64,000 bases of DNA from CADCTB01 sp963768975 (GCA_963768975.1 CAVYKB010000012.1:248001-312000), one strand, 5' to 3'; positions 29,287 to 38,830 are shown, counted from the stretch's first letter. Numbers and translations are program-made. The notes: generated from the sequence alone by a model not told the origin.

Positions 29287-31695
29287 CTAGATGTATGGGC
29301 CGGCGGCGCGTCCGGCTTCCGGTTCGGCGGGGGAGGCGCCGGCCCGCTTGGCGAGGGCGGCGTCGAAGTCGGCGGCCGACACCACGGCCGAGGCGCGGGT
29401 CAACGCCTCCACCGCCGCCTGCTGGCAGAGGGCCTTGAGGTCGGCGCCGCTCAGGCCGGCGGTGCGCCGGGCCAGGCTGTCGAGGTCCACCCGGTCGAGG
29501 GGCATGCCGCCGGCGAACAGCTGCAGGAGGGCGACGCGGCCCTTGAAGTCGGGGAGGGGGATCTCGATGGTGCGGGAGAGCCTCCCGCCCCGCAGGAGAG
29601 CGGGGTCGAGCTGGTCGGGGCGGTTGGTGGCCCCGAGCACGAAGACGCCCCGCTGGCCCCCCACGCCGTCGATTTCGGCCAGCAGCTGGTTGATCTGGCG
29701 GTCGTAGCCGCCCCACTCGCCCCGCTTGCCGGCGATGGCGTCGATCTCGTCGAGGAAGATGATCGACGGCTGGTTCTCGCGGGCCCGGTCGAACAGGCGG
29801 GCGATCGCCCGCTCGGACTCGCCCAGCCACGGGCTGGTCACATCAGCGCCCGTGATGGGGTAGAAGGAGCAGCCGGCCTGGGCGGCCAGCACCTTGGCGA
29901 TGGTGGTCTTTCCGGTGCCGGGCGGGCCGGTGAGGAGCAGGCCGGTGGGCGGCTCCACGCCGAGCGTGCGGGCCAGGTCCGGGTTCTTCACCATGGCCAC
30001 GACCTGCTGGAGCTCGGCCTTGGTGGCCGCCGGCAGGATGAGCTTGTCCCACGTCCAGTCCTCGACCGTCGGGCGGTCGGTACCGCCGCGCTGGTCGAGG
30101 GCGGTGCGCAGGTGGGCGCCGGTGAGCTGGACGACCTGGCCCGAGCCGGTCGACTCCTTGAACGCAGCCAGCGAGGCGGCCTCCACCGCCCGGGCGATGG
30201 CTGCCGGCGTCAGCCCCTCCGCCTTCATGGCCATCTCGGCCAGGTCGAAGTCGGCGACGAGCGGCCGGCCCCGGAGGGCGGCGGCGAAGATGGCGGCCCG
30301 CGCCGGGGCGTCGGGCAGGTCCACGCGGATGTGGCGGTCGAAGCGACCGGGGCGGATGACGGCCGGGTCGAGCGAGTCGAGGTCGTTGGTGGCGGCCATC
30401 ACGATCAGCTCAGGGACCCGTCGCCACTGCTCGACCTCGCGGAGCAGCTCGTTGACCGTCCGGCGGGCCTCCTGGTTCTGCCAGTCGTCCCGGCGCTGGG
30501 CGATGGAGTCGAACTCGTCGAAGAACAGGATGCAGGGAACGCGGGCGGCGGCGAAGGCGAAGGCTCGCCGGAGGTTGCGGGCCGCCTCGCCGGCGTAGGA
30601 CGACACCACGTCGGCCGTCGTGATGTGGATCAGGTTCAGACCGAACTCGCCGGCCGCGGCCCGGGCGATGAACGTCTTGCCCACGCCCGGCGGGCCGTGG
30701 AGCAGGAGGCCGTTCCAGCGCAGGCGGTAGGCCCGGGCCTCGCCGGCGAAGGCGAGCATGAGGCCGAAGGTGTCCTTTAGCTCGGTCTTCAGGGCGTGCA
30801 TACCGCCGACGTCGGCAAAGGTCGGCAGGTCGGCCGGGCCCTGGACGTGGAAGGCCGGCGGCTCTTCCCCCGGCGCCGCGGGCGGCGCCGCGGTCGAGGT
30901 GCCGGGGGCCGCGGGCGGGGTGGACTGCGCCGGCCGGCCCGGCTCCGCCGGCGCCGGCGGCGGAGCTGCGACCACGGGCCGAAGCGTACGGCTCCCGGCC
31001 ACGGCCCAGACCAGGCCGCCGGCGAGCAGGGCGTTGACGACCATGCCCCAGGTGTCGCCGGCGGTCGCGCTGGCGCTGAGCAGCCCGAACAGGATGAACC
31101 CGGTGAAGATGAAGACCGCCTGCAGCGCGGCTCGGCCCTTGCGCCGGCGGTCGACGTTCGGGAGGGCGGCCAGGGCGATCCACCCGAGGACCGGGACCAA
31201 GGCCAGGACGACGAGCGCCCATGGCCGGCTCCACCAGGGTCCCTCGGCGCCGGCGGGCCGTCCCCGCCGGCCGTACAGCCACCCCATCCAGAGGATGACG
31301 GCCAGCCCCACCGCACCGAAGACCAGGTCGGTGGTGTTGTCGACGGTGGCGATCCAGGGCCAGGCGCCGGCCTCCTTGATCAGGCCGGCGTCGGTGACCG
31401 CGAACCCCTGCGGGTCGACCACCTTGGCCGCCCGCACCGAGCCGCTGTTGGCGTCGAGGTTGTAGCAGGAGAAGTACGGCCGCCCCCGCACCTGCGCGCC
31501 CACCACCTTGACTCGGTCGGCACGGGGAAAGCACCCGTCGACGACCGCCGCGGGTACTGACTCGACCGCCGGCTCGTGCAGGGAGAGCGGGCCCTCGTCG
31601 TCGAAGTCCTTGGTGGCGACGAGGGCGATGGCGGCCAGCACGTAGATCGCCAGTATTCCGGCGGCCACGAGCACGTAGGGATGCCGCTTCTTCAC
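29287..31695 (-). CDS. Membrane-anchored double AAA+ ATPase (Cdc48/SpoVK-like)
   Basis: 802 aa. TM1 at about 7-27 is followed by an extracytoplasmic loop of about 95 residues containing two cysteines. Four more helices lie between 123 and 233, then a Pro/Ala-rich linker. Two AAA+ modules follow. The first has GPPGVGKT at 334-341, FFDEFD and a GRFDRH arginine-finger region. The second has GPPGTGKT at about 600, FLDEID, and NRPDQLDPALLRGGR. There is no protease domain, so it is not FtsH. It looks like a p97/Cdc48-type unfoldase fixed in the membrane. The partner and substrate are unknown. Confidence 0.85.
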   Translation of the reverse strand: MKKRHPYVLVAAGILAIYVLAAIALVATKDFDDEGPLSLHEPAVESVPAAVVDGCFPRADRVKVVGAQVRGRPYFSCYNLDANSGSVRAAKVVDPQGFAVTDAGLIKEAGAWPWIATVDNTTDLVFGAVGLAVILWMGWLYGRRGRPAGAEGPWWSRPWALVVLALVPVLGWIALAALPNVDRRRKGRAALQAVFIFTGFILFGLLSASATAGDTWGMVVNALLAGGLVWAVAGSRTLRPVVAAPPPAPAEPGRPAQSTPPAAPGTSTAAPPAAPGEEPPAFHVQGPADLPTFADVGGMHALKTELKDTFGLMLAFAGEARAYRLRWNGLLLHGPPGVGKTFIARAAAGEFGLNLIHITTADVVSSYAGEAARNLRRAFAFAAARVPCILFFDEFDSIAQRRDDWQNQEARRTVNELLREVEQWRRVPELIVMAATNDLDSLDPAVIRPGRFDRHIRVDLPDAPARAAIFAAALRGRPLVADFDLAEMAMKAEGLTPAAIARAVEAASLAAFKESTGSGQVVQLTGAHLRTALDQRGGTDRPTVEDWTWDKLILPAATKAELQQVVAMVKNPDLARTLGVEPPTGLLLTGPPGTGKTTIAKVLAAQAGCSFYPITGADVTSPWLGESERAIARLFDRARENQPSIIFLDEIDAIAGKRGEWGGYDRQINQLLAEIDGVGGQRGVFVLGATNRPDQLDPALLRGGRLSRTIEIPLPDFKGRVALLQLFAGGMPLDRVDLDSLARRTAGLSGADLKALCQQAAVEALTRASAVVSAADFDAALAKRAGASPAEPEAGRAAGPYI

Positions 31696-31707
31696 GGCCC
31701 GAGTGTG

Positions 31708-32430
31708 TCAGCCGGCGAGGATGTCGACCTGCGGCTGGTGGCGGTCGGCGAACACCACCGCGCCCACCGTGGCGCCGGCGGCGCCCAGGCGCCCGGCCAG
31801 GTCGGCCAGGGCGATGCGCAGCGACCCGTGCTGGCGGGCGGTGACCGCCTCGCCGAGGAAAAGTCCCGTGTCGGTGTCCTCGGTCAGGCAGGTGTCGCGG
31901 GAGTCCCGGCAGTTGTAGGCCCAGCAGATGACCGTGGAGCCGGCGCCGTAGACCGCCACCTTGTCGTTCAACGGCATCTCGCCCCCGCCCAGGGGTGCGA
32001 AGGCGTCGTCGGCCAGGCCCAGCCGGAGCTCGATCTCGGGACCCGGCAGCCGCTCGGTGTCGTAGCCGCCGAGGGGTGCGAGGTGGCGGGTGCCCACCTC
32101 GCAGTAGAGGTCGACCAGCGCCAGCCCGGTGCGCACCGGCCCGCTCTTCAGCGTCCGCCGGGCCAGCTGCTCGGGGCTGGACTTGTAGGTGGAGGGCTTG
32201 AGCCCGCACGCGGCGATCGCCGTGCGCCAGTCCCTGATGAGCGGGTGGTCGGCGATGAGCTCGAGGGTGACGTCCTGGTTGACGAGGGCCTGCTCGGTGT
32301 CATCGGGGAACGGTGCCGCCGCAACCGCGGACGCGGTGGCCCGCAGGTTCGTCGCCACGAGCCCGCCTACCAGGATGTCGGGATGCCGCTCGGCGATCTC
32401 GCCGGCGACGGTCACCGAGAAGTTAGGCAT
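31708..32430 (-). CDS. B3/B4 tRNA-editing-like domain protein
   Basis: 240 aa from ATG 32430 (MPNFSVTVAGEIAERHPDIL). The body matches the B3/B4 domain of the phenylalanyl-tRNA synthetase beta chain used as a free-standing protein: SSPEQLARRTLKSGPVRTG, LVDLYCEVGTRHLAPLGGYD and ICWAYNCRDSRDTCLTEDT. Free B3/B4 proteins may deacylate mischarged tRNA (family knowledge). The start overlaps the stop of the desaturase gene by 8 nt. Confidence 0.85.
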   Translation of the reverse strand: MPNFSVTVAGEIAERHPDILVGGLVATNLRATASAVAAAPFPDDTEQALVNQDVTLELIADHPLIRDWRTAIAACGLKPSTYKSSPEQLARRTLKSGPVRTGLALVDLYCEVGTRHLAPLGGYDTERLPGPEIELRLGLADDAFAPLGGGEMPLNDKVAVYGAGSTVICWAYNCRDSRDTCLTEDTDTGLFLGEAVTARQHGSLRIALADLAGRLGAAGATVGAVVFADRHQPQVDILAG

Positions 32431-33445
32431 CCAGTCCGGTGCGGACGTTCTCCAGCACCTTCTTCCGCCACTGGATGTTGGCCGCGAAGTTGTCACGGTC
32501 CAGGTCGGCGAGGGTCTGGTGCATCTTGGCGATCTGGTGGTGGGGGACCGAGGACCACAGGTGGTGGAGGCTGTGGTGGCCGTCGCCGTGGGGGTGGATG
32601 ATCCAGCGGTGGGCCCAGCCCAGGTTGGAGATGGTGGCGTTGAAGGCGGTGTCGCCGGCGATGAAGCGGTGCTCGCCGGCCTCGCCCAGCATGCGGATCA
32701 CGGGGAGGGCGAGCCCGAAGCCGACCAGCATGTGCAGCCAGGTCACCAGGGCCAACTGCGCGTCGCCGGCCAAGGCGACGGCACCGATGACCACGGCGTA
32801 CCAGGCGCCCGACAGCAGGAGCGTCACCGCGCTGGTGCCGATGGCGGTGTACCAGGACCAGTTGTACGCCGGCAGCCGGCGCACGACGCCGTTGACCAGC
32901 TCCCCACCGGACAGGCCGGTCATCGACTCCAGGTCGAACTTCTCGTAGCGGATGATGTCCGGGTCCTCCGCGCTGCCGAGGCGGGCGTGGTGGACCATGT
33001 GGCTGGCGCGGTACTCGCCGACCTGGCTGGCGGTGGGGAAGCCGGCCATCACGTTGGCCAGCAGGTCGTTCCACCGGCCCTGGCGCTGCCAGTTGCGGTG
33101 CGACGCCTCGTGCACCATGCACTCCAGTGCCCGGCCCGTGCGGCCCATGAACACGATGGCCACCACGCTGATCGCCCACGCCGCGGCCGCCGGCAGGGTG
33201 GCGTGGGCGGCGGCGGCGGCGACGCCGGCGCCGATGAACATCGCCATGTCGCCGAAGGCGGTCAGCGTGGAGCGACGCAGGTCGGTCTTGGCCGCCGCGG
33301 TCAGGATCGGACGGGCCGCCGCCGGCAGCTTGTAGCCCCTGGGCAGGCCCCGCTGGGCCGTTTCGAGCGCCCGCAGCTCCTGGGCGGAGGACCTCCACTC
33401 GCGCGGGTCCTCGGCCTGCAGGGGAACGTCGGCGTACAGCGTCAA
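32423..33445 (-). CDS. Membrane fatty-acid desaturase
   Basis: 340 aa with the three His boxes of acyl-lipid desaturases: HEASH (about residue 113), HMVHH (about 151) and HGDGHHSLHH (about 284). Hydrophobic helices (MGRTGRALECMVH, AVTLLLSGAWYAVVIGAVALAG) lie between them. The enzyme inserts double bonds using a di-iron site, O2 and an electron donor. Regioselectivity cannot be read from sequence. Confidence 0.88.
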   Translation of the reverse strand: MTLYADVPLQAEDPREWRSSAQELRALETAQRGLPRGYKLPAAARPILTAAAKTDLRRSTLTAFGDMAMFIGAGVAAAAAHATLPAAAAWAISVVAIVFMGRTGRALECMVHEASHRNWQRQGRWNDLLANVMAGFPTASQVGEYRASHMVHHARLGSAEDPDIIRYEKFDLESMTGLSGGELVNGVVRRLPAYNWSWYTAIGTSAVTLLLSGAWYAVVIGAVALAGDAQLALVTWLHMLVGFGLALPVIRMLGEAGEHRFIAGDTAFNATISNLGWAHRWIIHPHGDGHHSLHHLWSSVPHHQIAKMHQTLADLDRDNFAANIQWRKKVLENVRTGLDA

Positions 33446-33543
33446 AAACCCGCCTCCTCAGGAGTGTTTGCGGCAGTCTCCCCGTTCGCCCCCGGTTGAA
33501 CCAGAGAGCGAAGGGTCAACCAACCCTCAAAGTGTTGGCTGTC

Positions 33544-34002
33544 CTAAAGATTGCCGGCGGGCACCCCGATGGGCAGCGTCAGCCGGGTGCGGCGGTGGAC
33601 GACCAGGCGCCGGCCGATCTCATGCAGGTCGAGGGCCACGATCACCGGTCCCTGCCCCGGCCCGACCAGCTCGACGTCGATCTCGGCCACGCAGGTCTCA
33701 CCCGGCTTGAGGATGTTCGACACCCACCAGCCCCGCTGGGGCGGCTGGCTGTCCTTGCGGGTGACCAGCACCCGACCCGGGGGGCCCTCGACGAGCGTGC
33801 CCTCCACCTTCCGGATGACGCCGGCCTCCCGGCCCCGGTTGATCAGCTCGACCTCGGCGTGGACCGAGCCCTCGGCCGTGCCGATGATCGTGGACGGCCC
33901 GTAGCCCATCTCGCTGTCGCCCTGGACCCTGGCCAGCACGAACCAGCCGGCGGTGGCGCCGGCGGTGGCCAGTCCCGCGGCGCCGAAGAGCGCACGTATC
34001 AT
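33544..34002 (-). CDS. Hypothetical membrane-anchored protein
   Basis: 152 aa from ATG 34002. An N-terminal helix (IRALFGAAGLATAGATAGWF) precedes a beta-rich extracytoplasmic domain (VHAEVELINRGREAGVIRKV, WWVSNILKPGETCVAEIDVEL). It has the look of an immunoglobulin-like or DUF1573-type fold; no family assigned. An upstream extension of the frame is possible but lacks a hydrophobic start. Confidence 0.6.
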   Translation of the reverse strand: MIRALFGAAGLATAGATAGWFVLARVQGDSEMGYGPSTIIGTAEGSVHAEVELINRGREAGVIRKVEGTLVEGPPGRVLVTRKDSQPPQRGWWVSNILKPGETCVAEIDVELVGPGQGPVIVALDLHEIGRRLVVHRRTRLTLPIGVPAGNL

Positions 34003-34094
34003 CGTCTGAAGAAACCTACCGGCCGATTCATCTGTGCCACCAGTCAGCGGATCTACCCTTGCCGGGAGTCCGCCCGTAGGCTTCTCCCGGACGT

Positions 34095-35549
34095 TCACTC
34101 GCATACGACCTGAATGCGGTCCAGCTTGGGGTCCTGGGGGCCGACGATGCGCCCGCCGGCCGCCACCTGGGCGGCGAGGTGGGCGACCAGCGCCGGCGTG
34201 AGCCGCTCGCCGGGTACCACCACCGGGATGCCGGGGGGATATGTCGCCGCCATCTCGGCCGAGATGCGACCCACGGCGTCGGCCAGCTTCACCCGCTCCT
34301 GGGGGGCGTGGAAGGCCGCGCCGGGGCTCAGCACCTGCTCGGGGACCTCGTAGAGGGCCCGCTCGACGAAGCCCTGGGAGTTGAGGTTGTGCTCGCTCGG
34401 GTGCTCGGCGATGTGGAAGAGAGCGTCGACGAAGCGGTCGAGGTCGGCCTTGGTGTGGCCCATGGTGACGTTGGCCAGCACGTTGGCGTAGTCGGCCATC
34501 TCCATGGTGACGCCGGCCTCGAACAGCATCTTCTCCACCTCGTAGCCGGTGTAGCCCGTGCTGATGACGTTCACCGACAGGCGGGTGGGATCAAAGTGCT
34601 TCACGCCGTGGGAACCGATCAACCGCTTGTCGAGGCAGGAGAGGAGCGGGTGTTCCTCAATGCGGGCCCGGGCCTCCTCGGCCAGGTGGATGGCCGTAGT
34701 CAGGAGGGCCTCGCCCTCGGTTGCCATCTGCATGCGAGCCACGTCGATCGACGCCCGGAGCAGGCACGACGGGCTGGTGCTCTGCAGCATCCGGTTGACC
34801 ACCTCGACCCGGCCGTGGTCCACCAGCTCGCCCTGCACGTGGAGCATCGAAGCCTGCAGGAACGCGCTGAGCAGCTTGTGCGCGCCGGCGACGCACATGT
34901 CCGCCCCCTGCGACAGGGCGTGGGGCGGAAGGTCGGGATGGAACGGGAAATGCGGCCCCCACGCCTCGTCGACGAGAAGGGGCACCCCGTGGCGGTGGGC
35001 GGCATCGGCGATGCCGGCGACATCGGAGCACACGCCGTAGTAGGTCGGGGAGACGATCAGGACGGCCCGCACCTCGGGGTGCTTGGCCAGGTTGGCCTCC
35101 ACCTGGTCAGGCGTGACCCCGTGGGCGATGTGGCTCTCGGGGTCCAGCTCGGCGGGGATGTACACCGGGCGCACCCCGGCCACCATCAGGGCCGAGATGA
35201 TCGAGCGGTGGGTGTTCCGGGAGGTGAGAATCGTGTCGCCGGGGTGGCAGACGGCGGTCACCATGATCTGGTTCCCCAGCGTGGAGCCGTTGGCCAGGAA
35301 CCAGGTGCCGTCGGCCCCGTAGGCCTCGGCGGCCAGGGCCTGGGCCTGGTCGAGGGCCGATCCCGGCACGCCGTCGAGGTTGCCGAGGCCAGGGCTGATG
35401 TCGAGCCGCAGCATCTTCTCCCCGAACGCCTCGCGCAGGGCGGGATGGGCACCCCTGCCCTGGATGTGGCCCGGCGTGTGGAACGCGGCGCGGTCCACCT
35501 CCGCATAGGCGCACAGCGCTTCGAAGTAGGGGGCGTGGGTCTGGTCCAT
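34095..35549 (-). CDS. PLP-dependent Orn/Lys/Arg decarboxylase family protein
   Basis: 484 aa. Begins with HAPYFEALCAYAEVDRAAFH and the family FHTPGHIQGRG. The PLP lysine sits in AGAHKLLSAFLQ, and the Asp pairing with the pyridine nitrogen is in LLVDEAWGPHFPFHP. It ends in a small C-terminal domain (YPPGIPVVVPGERLT). It probably decarboxylates arginine, lysine or ornithine to a polyamine precursor; sequence alone does not fix the substrate. Confidence 0.9.
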   Translation of the reverse strand: MDQTHAPYFEALCAYAEVDRAAFHTPGHIQGRGAHPALREAFGEKMLRLDISPGLGNLDGVPGSALDQAQALAAEAYGADGTWFLANGSTLGNQIMVTAVCHPGDTILTSRNTHRSIISALMVAGVRPVYIPAELDPESHIAHGVTPDQVEANLAKHPEVRAVLIVSPTYYGVCSDVAGIADAAHRHGVPLLVDEAWGPHFPFHPDLPPHALSQGADMCVAGAHKLLSAFLQASMLHVQGELVDHGRVEVVNRMLQSTSPSCLLRASIDVARMQMATEGEALLTTAIHLAEEARARIEEHPLLSCLDKRLIGSHGVKHFDPTRLSVNVISTGYTGYEVEKMLFEAGVTMEMADYANVLANVTMGHTKADLDRFVDALFHIAEHPSEHNLNSQGFVERALYEVPEQVLSPGAAFHAPQERVKLADAVGRISAEMAATYPPGIPVVVPGERLTPALVAHLAAQVAAGGRIVGPQDPKLDRIQVVCE

Positions 35550-35560
35550 GCGGGGGCGGT

Positions 35561-36194
35561 TCAGGATGCGCGCACGAGCACCAGTGGGGTGCGCTCGTCG
35601 GCGTTGCCCTGCGGGTTCGGCTTCATAGCCGCCACGAGGAGGTCATGGTCGATGAACGGCGAAGCGCCGCAGAATCTCCACTCGGCCGAGGTCGTTGGCG
35701 TCGACGACCGCCGCCCCGCAGCCCAGGGCGTCGGCGACCTTGCAGGCCACCCCCCGAGGGTCGTCGGGGCCGAGGACGATGTCCTGGGTGTAGGGCGGGA
35801 GGTTGCCCGGCACGTCGTCGATCCAGGTGACCTGGCGGCCGGCGAGGCGGTAGAAGTCGCCGTGGCGGCCGAACAGGCGACCCGGCATGGCGACGGCGAG
35901 GGCGAACAGGATGCGGGGCAGCCCGGCCAGGTCGATGGCGACCTGGAAGGCATAGGGATTGCACAGGCTGCTGTCGAAGTCGAACAGGCGGCAGAAGATC
36001 CGGGCCGGGATTGTGGGATGCACGTCGTCCAGATCGACGATCCGGCCCTGGGTGATGGCCAGGGGCGACTCGCAGATGACGAGGATGTCGGAGGGCTCGG
36101 GCGAGAGGCCGGCGGCCTGCAGGGCATCCTGGGCCACCTCGATGATGTCGTCGCCCGGAACGAGCAGCGATGTCTTCAACGGCATGACCTTCAT
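35561..36194 (-). pseudogene. F420-0:gamma-glutamyl ligase (CofE)-like gene with a one-base frameshift
   Basis: Reads in one frame from ATG 36194 (MKVMPLKTSLLVPGDD, ILVICESPLAITQGRIVD, GPDDPRGVACKVADALG) to VDANDLGRVEIL. The family sequence then continues in the next frame as GASPFIDHDLLVAAMKPNPQ followed by GNADERTPLVLVRAS, ending at 35561. The break is at about 35669, where one extra base in GCGG is enough to explain it. The cause is either an assembly/sequencing error or a recent mutation. CofE adds glutamates to coenzyme F420. Confidence 0.8.
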
Positions 36195-37332
36195 CCCGCC
36201 GCAACCGTATCGGAAACAATCCCCGGAACAAGGATCCTCAAGGGCTAACGTTGCTGCCGCGAACCAGTCAGAGAACCTCGCCGACCGCCTGCGCCGACTC
36301 CGGGCGAAGGAGCACCTCACCCGCGAGGGGCTCAGCGTCCGGACGGCCGAGCTCGATCCGCAGCGCCCCGTCTCGGTGGCGATGATCGGGCTCATGGAGA
36401 GCCGCCTCAAGCCGTACCGGCTGCCCACCCGCCTGAGCACGCGAGGCCTGGCCATCGAGACCGTCGCCCGGGCGCTGAACGTCGGCCTCGAGGAGCTGCT
36501 GGAGTGCTTCTCGGACGATGAGCTGGCCGCATCCTGCTTCGCCCACCGCCGCACGGCGGGGCTGGTTGAGCTGGGTGGCGGCCAGGGGTTCGCCGCCTTC
36601 GTGGCGTCGCTGCCGACGCAGGCCGCTGAGCTTCTCCGGGTCCCCGGCGCCGCCCACCTCCGCAACGAGGACGCGTTCGCCTACCTCTTCGCCCTCGAGC
36701 GCGAGTACGCCGGGCTGGAGATGCTGGTCGCCGATGAGCCGCCGCTGCTCTTCCTCGACAGCGAGGACCGGATCCGCTGGACCGACGGGATGAACCTCTC
36801 GCCCGACGATGCCGCGACGTTCCGCAACCTGTTCGCCGACTACCAGGCCCACTTCCGGGCCCTGGCCCTCAGCGGCCGGAAGCGCTACCAGGTCGTGCTG
36901 AATCGCCAGACCTTCGCCGCCTTCCTGTCGCACAAGACGCCGGCCAAGGCCGCCGCCCTGGTCGACGACATGGTCCACATGCTCCATGCCGCGCCTCTCT
37001 TTCAGATGCTGCTCGTCGACTACCCGCGGGCGCCCGAGGAGCTGGAGATCATCTCCCGCCACACGTCGATCCCGCCCGACTTCGCCGACACCCTCAGCGT
37101 GGTGATCCGCCAGACGTCGCGCAGCTCGGCGACCGTCGAGTACTCCCTCATCCCCATGCCCCAGACCTACATGTCGCTGCACCGCGACATCGCCGAGGCC
37201 AACCGGGCGTGGTCCATCGGCCTCGACCAGTACGAGTCCCGCCACCGCCTGTCCGGCGGCTCCGACTGGGCCCGGGCGTCCAACGAGACGACCTCGCTGC
37301 TCCTCAAAGAGGTCCTGGCCAGCCTCGGTTAG
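36184..37332 (+). CDS. XRE-type regulator with large C-terminal domain
   Basis: The N-terminal part (SENLADRLRRLRAKEHLTRE ... AIETVARALNVGLEELLECF) looks like a helix-turn-helix with an inserted segment. A C-terminal domain of about 280 residues follows (YRLALEREYAGLEML-like; FADYQAHFRALALSGRKRYQ; MHAAPLFQMLLVDYPRAPEE), resembling ligand-sensing domains of actinobacterial regulators. ATG 36184 overlaps the divergent CofE-like start by 11 nt. The true start may be later, since no ATG/GTG/TTG lies near the natural domain boundary at 36250. Function unknown. Confidence 0.65.
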   Translation: MTFIPPQPYRKQSPEQGSSRANVAAANQSENLADRLRRLRAKEHLTREGLSVRTAELDPQRPVSVAMIGLMESRLKPYRLPTRLSTRGLAIETVARALNVGLEELLECFSDDELAASCFAHRRTAGLVELGGGQGFAAFVASLPTQAAELLRVPGAAHLRNEDAFAYLFALEREYAGLEMLVADEPPLLFLDSEDRIRWTDGMNLSPDDAATFRNLFADYQAHFRALALSGRKRYQVVLNRQTFAAFLSHKTPAKAAALVDDMVHMLHAAPLFQMLLVDYPRAPEELEIISRHTSIPPDFADTLSVVIRQTSRSSATVEYSLIPMPQTYMSLHRDIAEANRAWSIGLDQYESRHRLSGGSDWARASNETTSLLLKEVLASLG

Positions 37333-37340
37333 CGTTCCGA

Positions 37341-38273
37341 ATGATGGACGAGGCGTTGCTCAACCTGCTGTGTTGCCCCCGGGACAAGGCCGGCCCTCTG
37401 GCCCAGACCGCCGGCGCATTGGAGTGCCCGACCTGCGGCACGTTGTTCCCGATCGTCGACGGCATCGTCGTCTTCCTCACCGCCCAGCAGCTGTCGGACC
37501 AGGAGGAGAAGGAGCGCAACTTCCGGAGCCAGGAGAGCGAGTGGTACGACGACATGTACGTCGGCTACACCGACCTGGTCGAGGTGCCGACCGTCGTGCG
37601 CCGGCTGGCGCGCCCGTTCGGGCCCATCCTCGACGCCGGCTGCGGGACGGGGCGCATCACCGAGGCGCTCGTCCCCATGGGCCAGCCGGTGGTCGCCATC
37701 GACTACAGCGAGGCGTGCCTGCGGCGCATGCAGGACCGTACCGCCGGCGCCCGGGTGCTGCCGGTGCAGTCCGACCTCCGGAACCTCCCCCTGCGCTCGG
37801 ACGTCATGTCGGCGGCCATCTCCATCGAAGTGCACCCGCACCTGCGCGACGGCGACCGGGAGCGGTACCTCTCCGAGCTGGCCCGCGTGCTGGTCCCGGG
37901 CGGGCCGCTGTCGATCTCCACGCTCAACTACAACATGGTCTTCCGGGCCTGGAAGGCCTTCGGGAACGAGGGCGCGCGCGAGGGCGAGCACGTTCTCGGC
38001 AACGACTACCACTATCGGCGTTTCGACCGGTCCGAGTTCGCCAAGGAGCTGTCGGCGTACTTCGAGGTGGAGGAGCTCACCGGTATCCGCAACATCCCTG
38101 CCCGCAGCCTGGCTGGCGCGGTCAGCAAGGTCGGCTGGCGCCAAGGTGGCGACAAGCTGCTCGGCCTGATGAACGAGAAGGGCTACAAGGTCGACCACCT
38201 CATGGAGCGGACGGCGCTGGCCGGGATGGTGGGCTTCTTCTGGCTGGCCAAAGCGGTGAAGCGACAGCCCTGA
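37341..38273 (+). CDS. SAM-dependent methyltransferase with Trm112-like zinc N-domain
   Basis: 310 aa from ATG 37341. The first 45 residues form a Trm112-type domain with cysteine pairs (LLCCPRDKAGPL, LECPTCGTLFPIVDGIVVFL). The Rossmann methyltransferase follows: ILDAGCGTGRITEAL, VVAIDYSEACLRRM and LPLRSDVMSAAISIEV. The stop lies within a small inverted repeat CCTGA...TCAGG. Target unknown; natural-product or lipid methylation is plausible. Confidence 0.88.
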   Translation: MMDEALLNLLCCPRDKAGPLAQTAGALECPTCGTLFPIVDGIVVFLTAQQLSDQEEKERNFRSQESEWYDDMYVGYTDLVEVPTVVRRLARPFGPILDAGCGTGRITEALVPMGQPVVAIDYSEACLRRMQDRTAGARVLPVQSDLRNLPLRSDVMSAAISIEVHPHLRDGDRERYLSELARVLVPGGPLSISTLNYNMVFRAWKAFGNEGAREGEHVLGNDYHYRRFDRSEFAKELSAYFEVEELTGIRNIPARSLAGAVSKVGWRQGGDKLLGLMNEKGYKVDHLMERTALAGMVGFFWLAKAVKRQP

Positions 38274-38282
38274 GCGGTCGCG

Positions 38283-38471
38283 TCAGGCGGAGTTCGTCGT
38301 CCGCCGGCTGGGGTGCGACGGCTCAGGAGACAGCAGGAGCAGCGTCCCCTGCCGGGTCACCGCCTCGTAGGCGCCGATGCGCCCCCACGGCTTCGGAGGG
38401 ACACCGTCGGCGTCGTCCCGGCGCCGGCACCGCCGCCAGACGGCACGGAGGAGTGCTCGCCCGCCGCTCAT
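38283..38471 (-). CDS. Small basic hypothetical protein
   Basis: 62 aa from ATG 38471: MSGGRALLRAVWRRCRRRDD ... GRIGAYEAVTRQGTLLLLSP. The central block (PPKPWGRIGAYEAVTRQGTL) has a conserved look, but no family is recognised. An upstream ATG at 38543 extends it by 24 codons. Low certainty that it is translated. Confidence 0.4.
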   Translation of the reverse strand: MSGGRALLRAVWRRCRRRDDADGVPPKPWGRIGAYEAVTRQGTLLLLSPEPSHPSRRTTNSA

Positions 38472-38541
38472 GGCGACATCATTGCTGATCCCGAGGTCCT
38501 TCGGGTGTATCCCTGGGCCCCCTGCCGCATAGAGTCCGCCC

Positions 38542-38724
38542 ATGGCAACCGAAGAGGAACTTCAGCAGGCTTGGATCAATACCCGACTGGCGGTGCTCCA
38601 GGCCATCGATGCCCAGGTGTCGAGCGGCAAGGTCACCACGGACAACGCTTCGCAGGCGCTGGACCTGGCCGAGGCGTATGCCTGGCTGACCCGGCCCGAC
38701 CAAGCGCACGGCAAGGGCGCATAG
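38542..38724 (+). CDS. Small hypothetical protein
   Basis: 60 aa, helical and amphipathic: MATEEELQQAWINTRLAVLQ and KVTTDNASQALDLAEAYAWL. Codon use matches the neighbours. A strong hairpin follows 58 nt after the stop. No family recognised. Confidence 0.55.
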   Translation: MATEEELQQAWINTRLAVLQAIDAQVSSGKVTTDNASQALDLAEAYAWLTRPDQAHGKGA

Positions 38725-38782
38725 CCAACTCGTTCGGCGGTGGCGGCGCACCGGGCGGGTGCGATGCGGGTGAAGACCACGA

Positions 38783-38813
38783 AAGGGCCTGGACCGGCGC
38801 GGTCCAGGCCCTT
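38783..38813. terminator. Bidirectional hairpin terminator
   Basis: A perfect 14-bp stem AAGGGCCTGGACCG / CGGTCCAGGCCCTT with loop GCG, between two convergent genes. The T tract is short. Confidence 0.75.
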
Positions 38814-38830
38814 CCGATGTTGGCTCGGAA

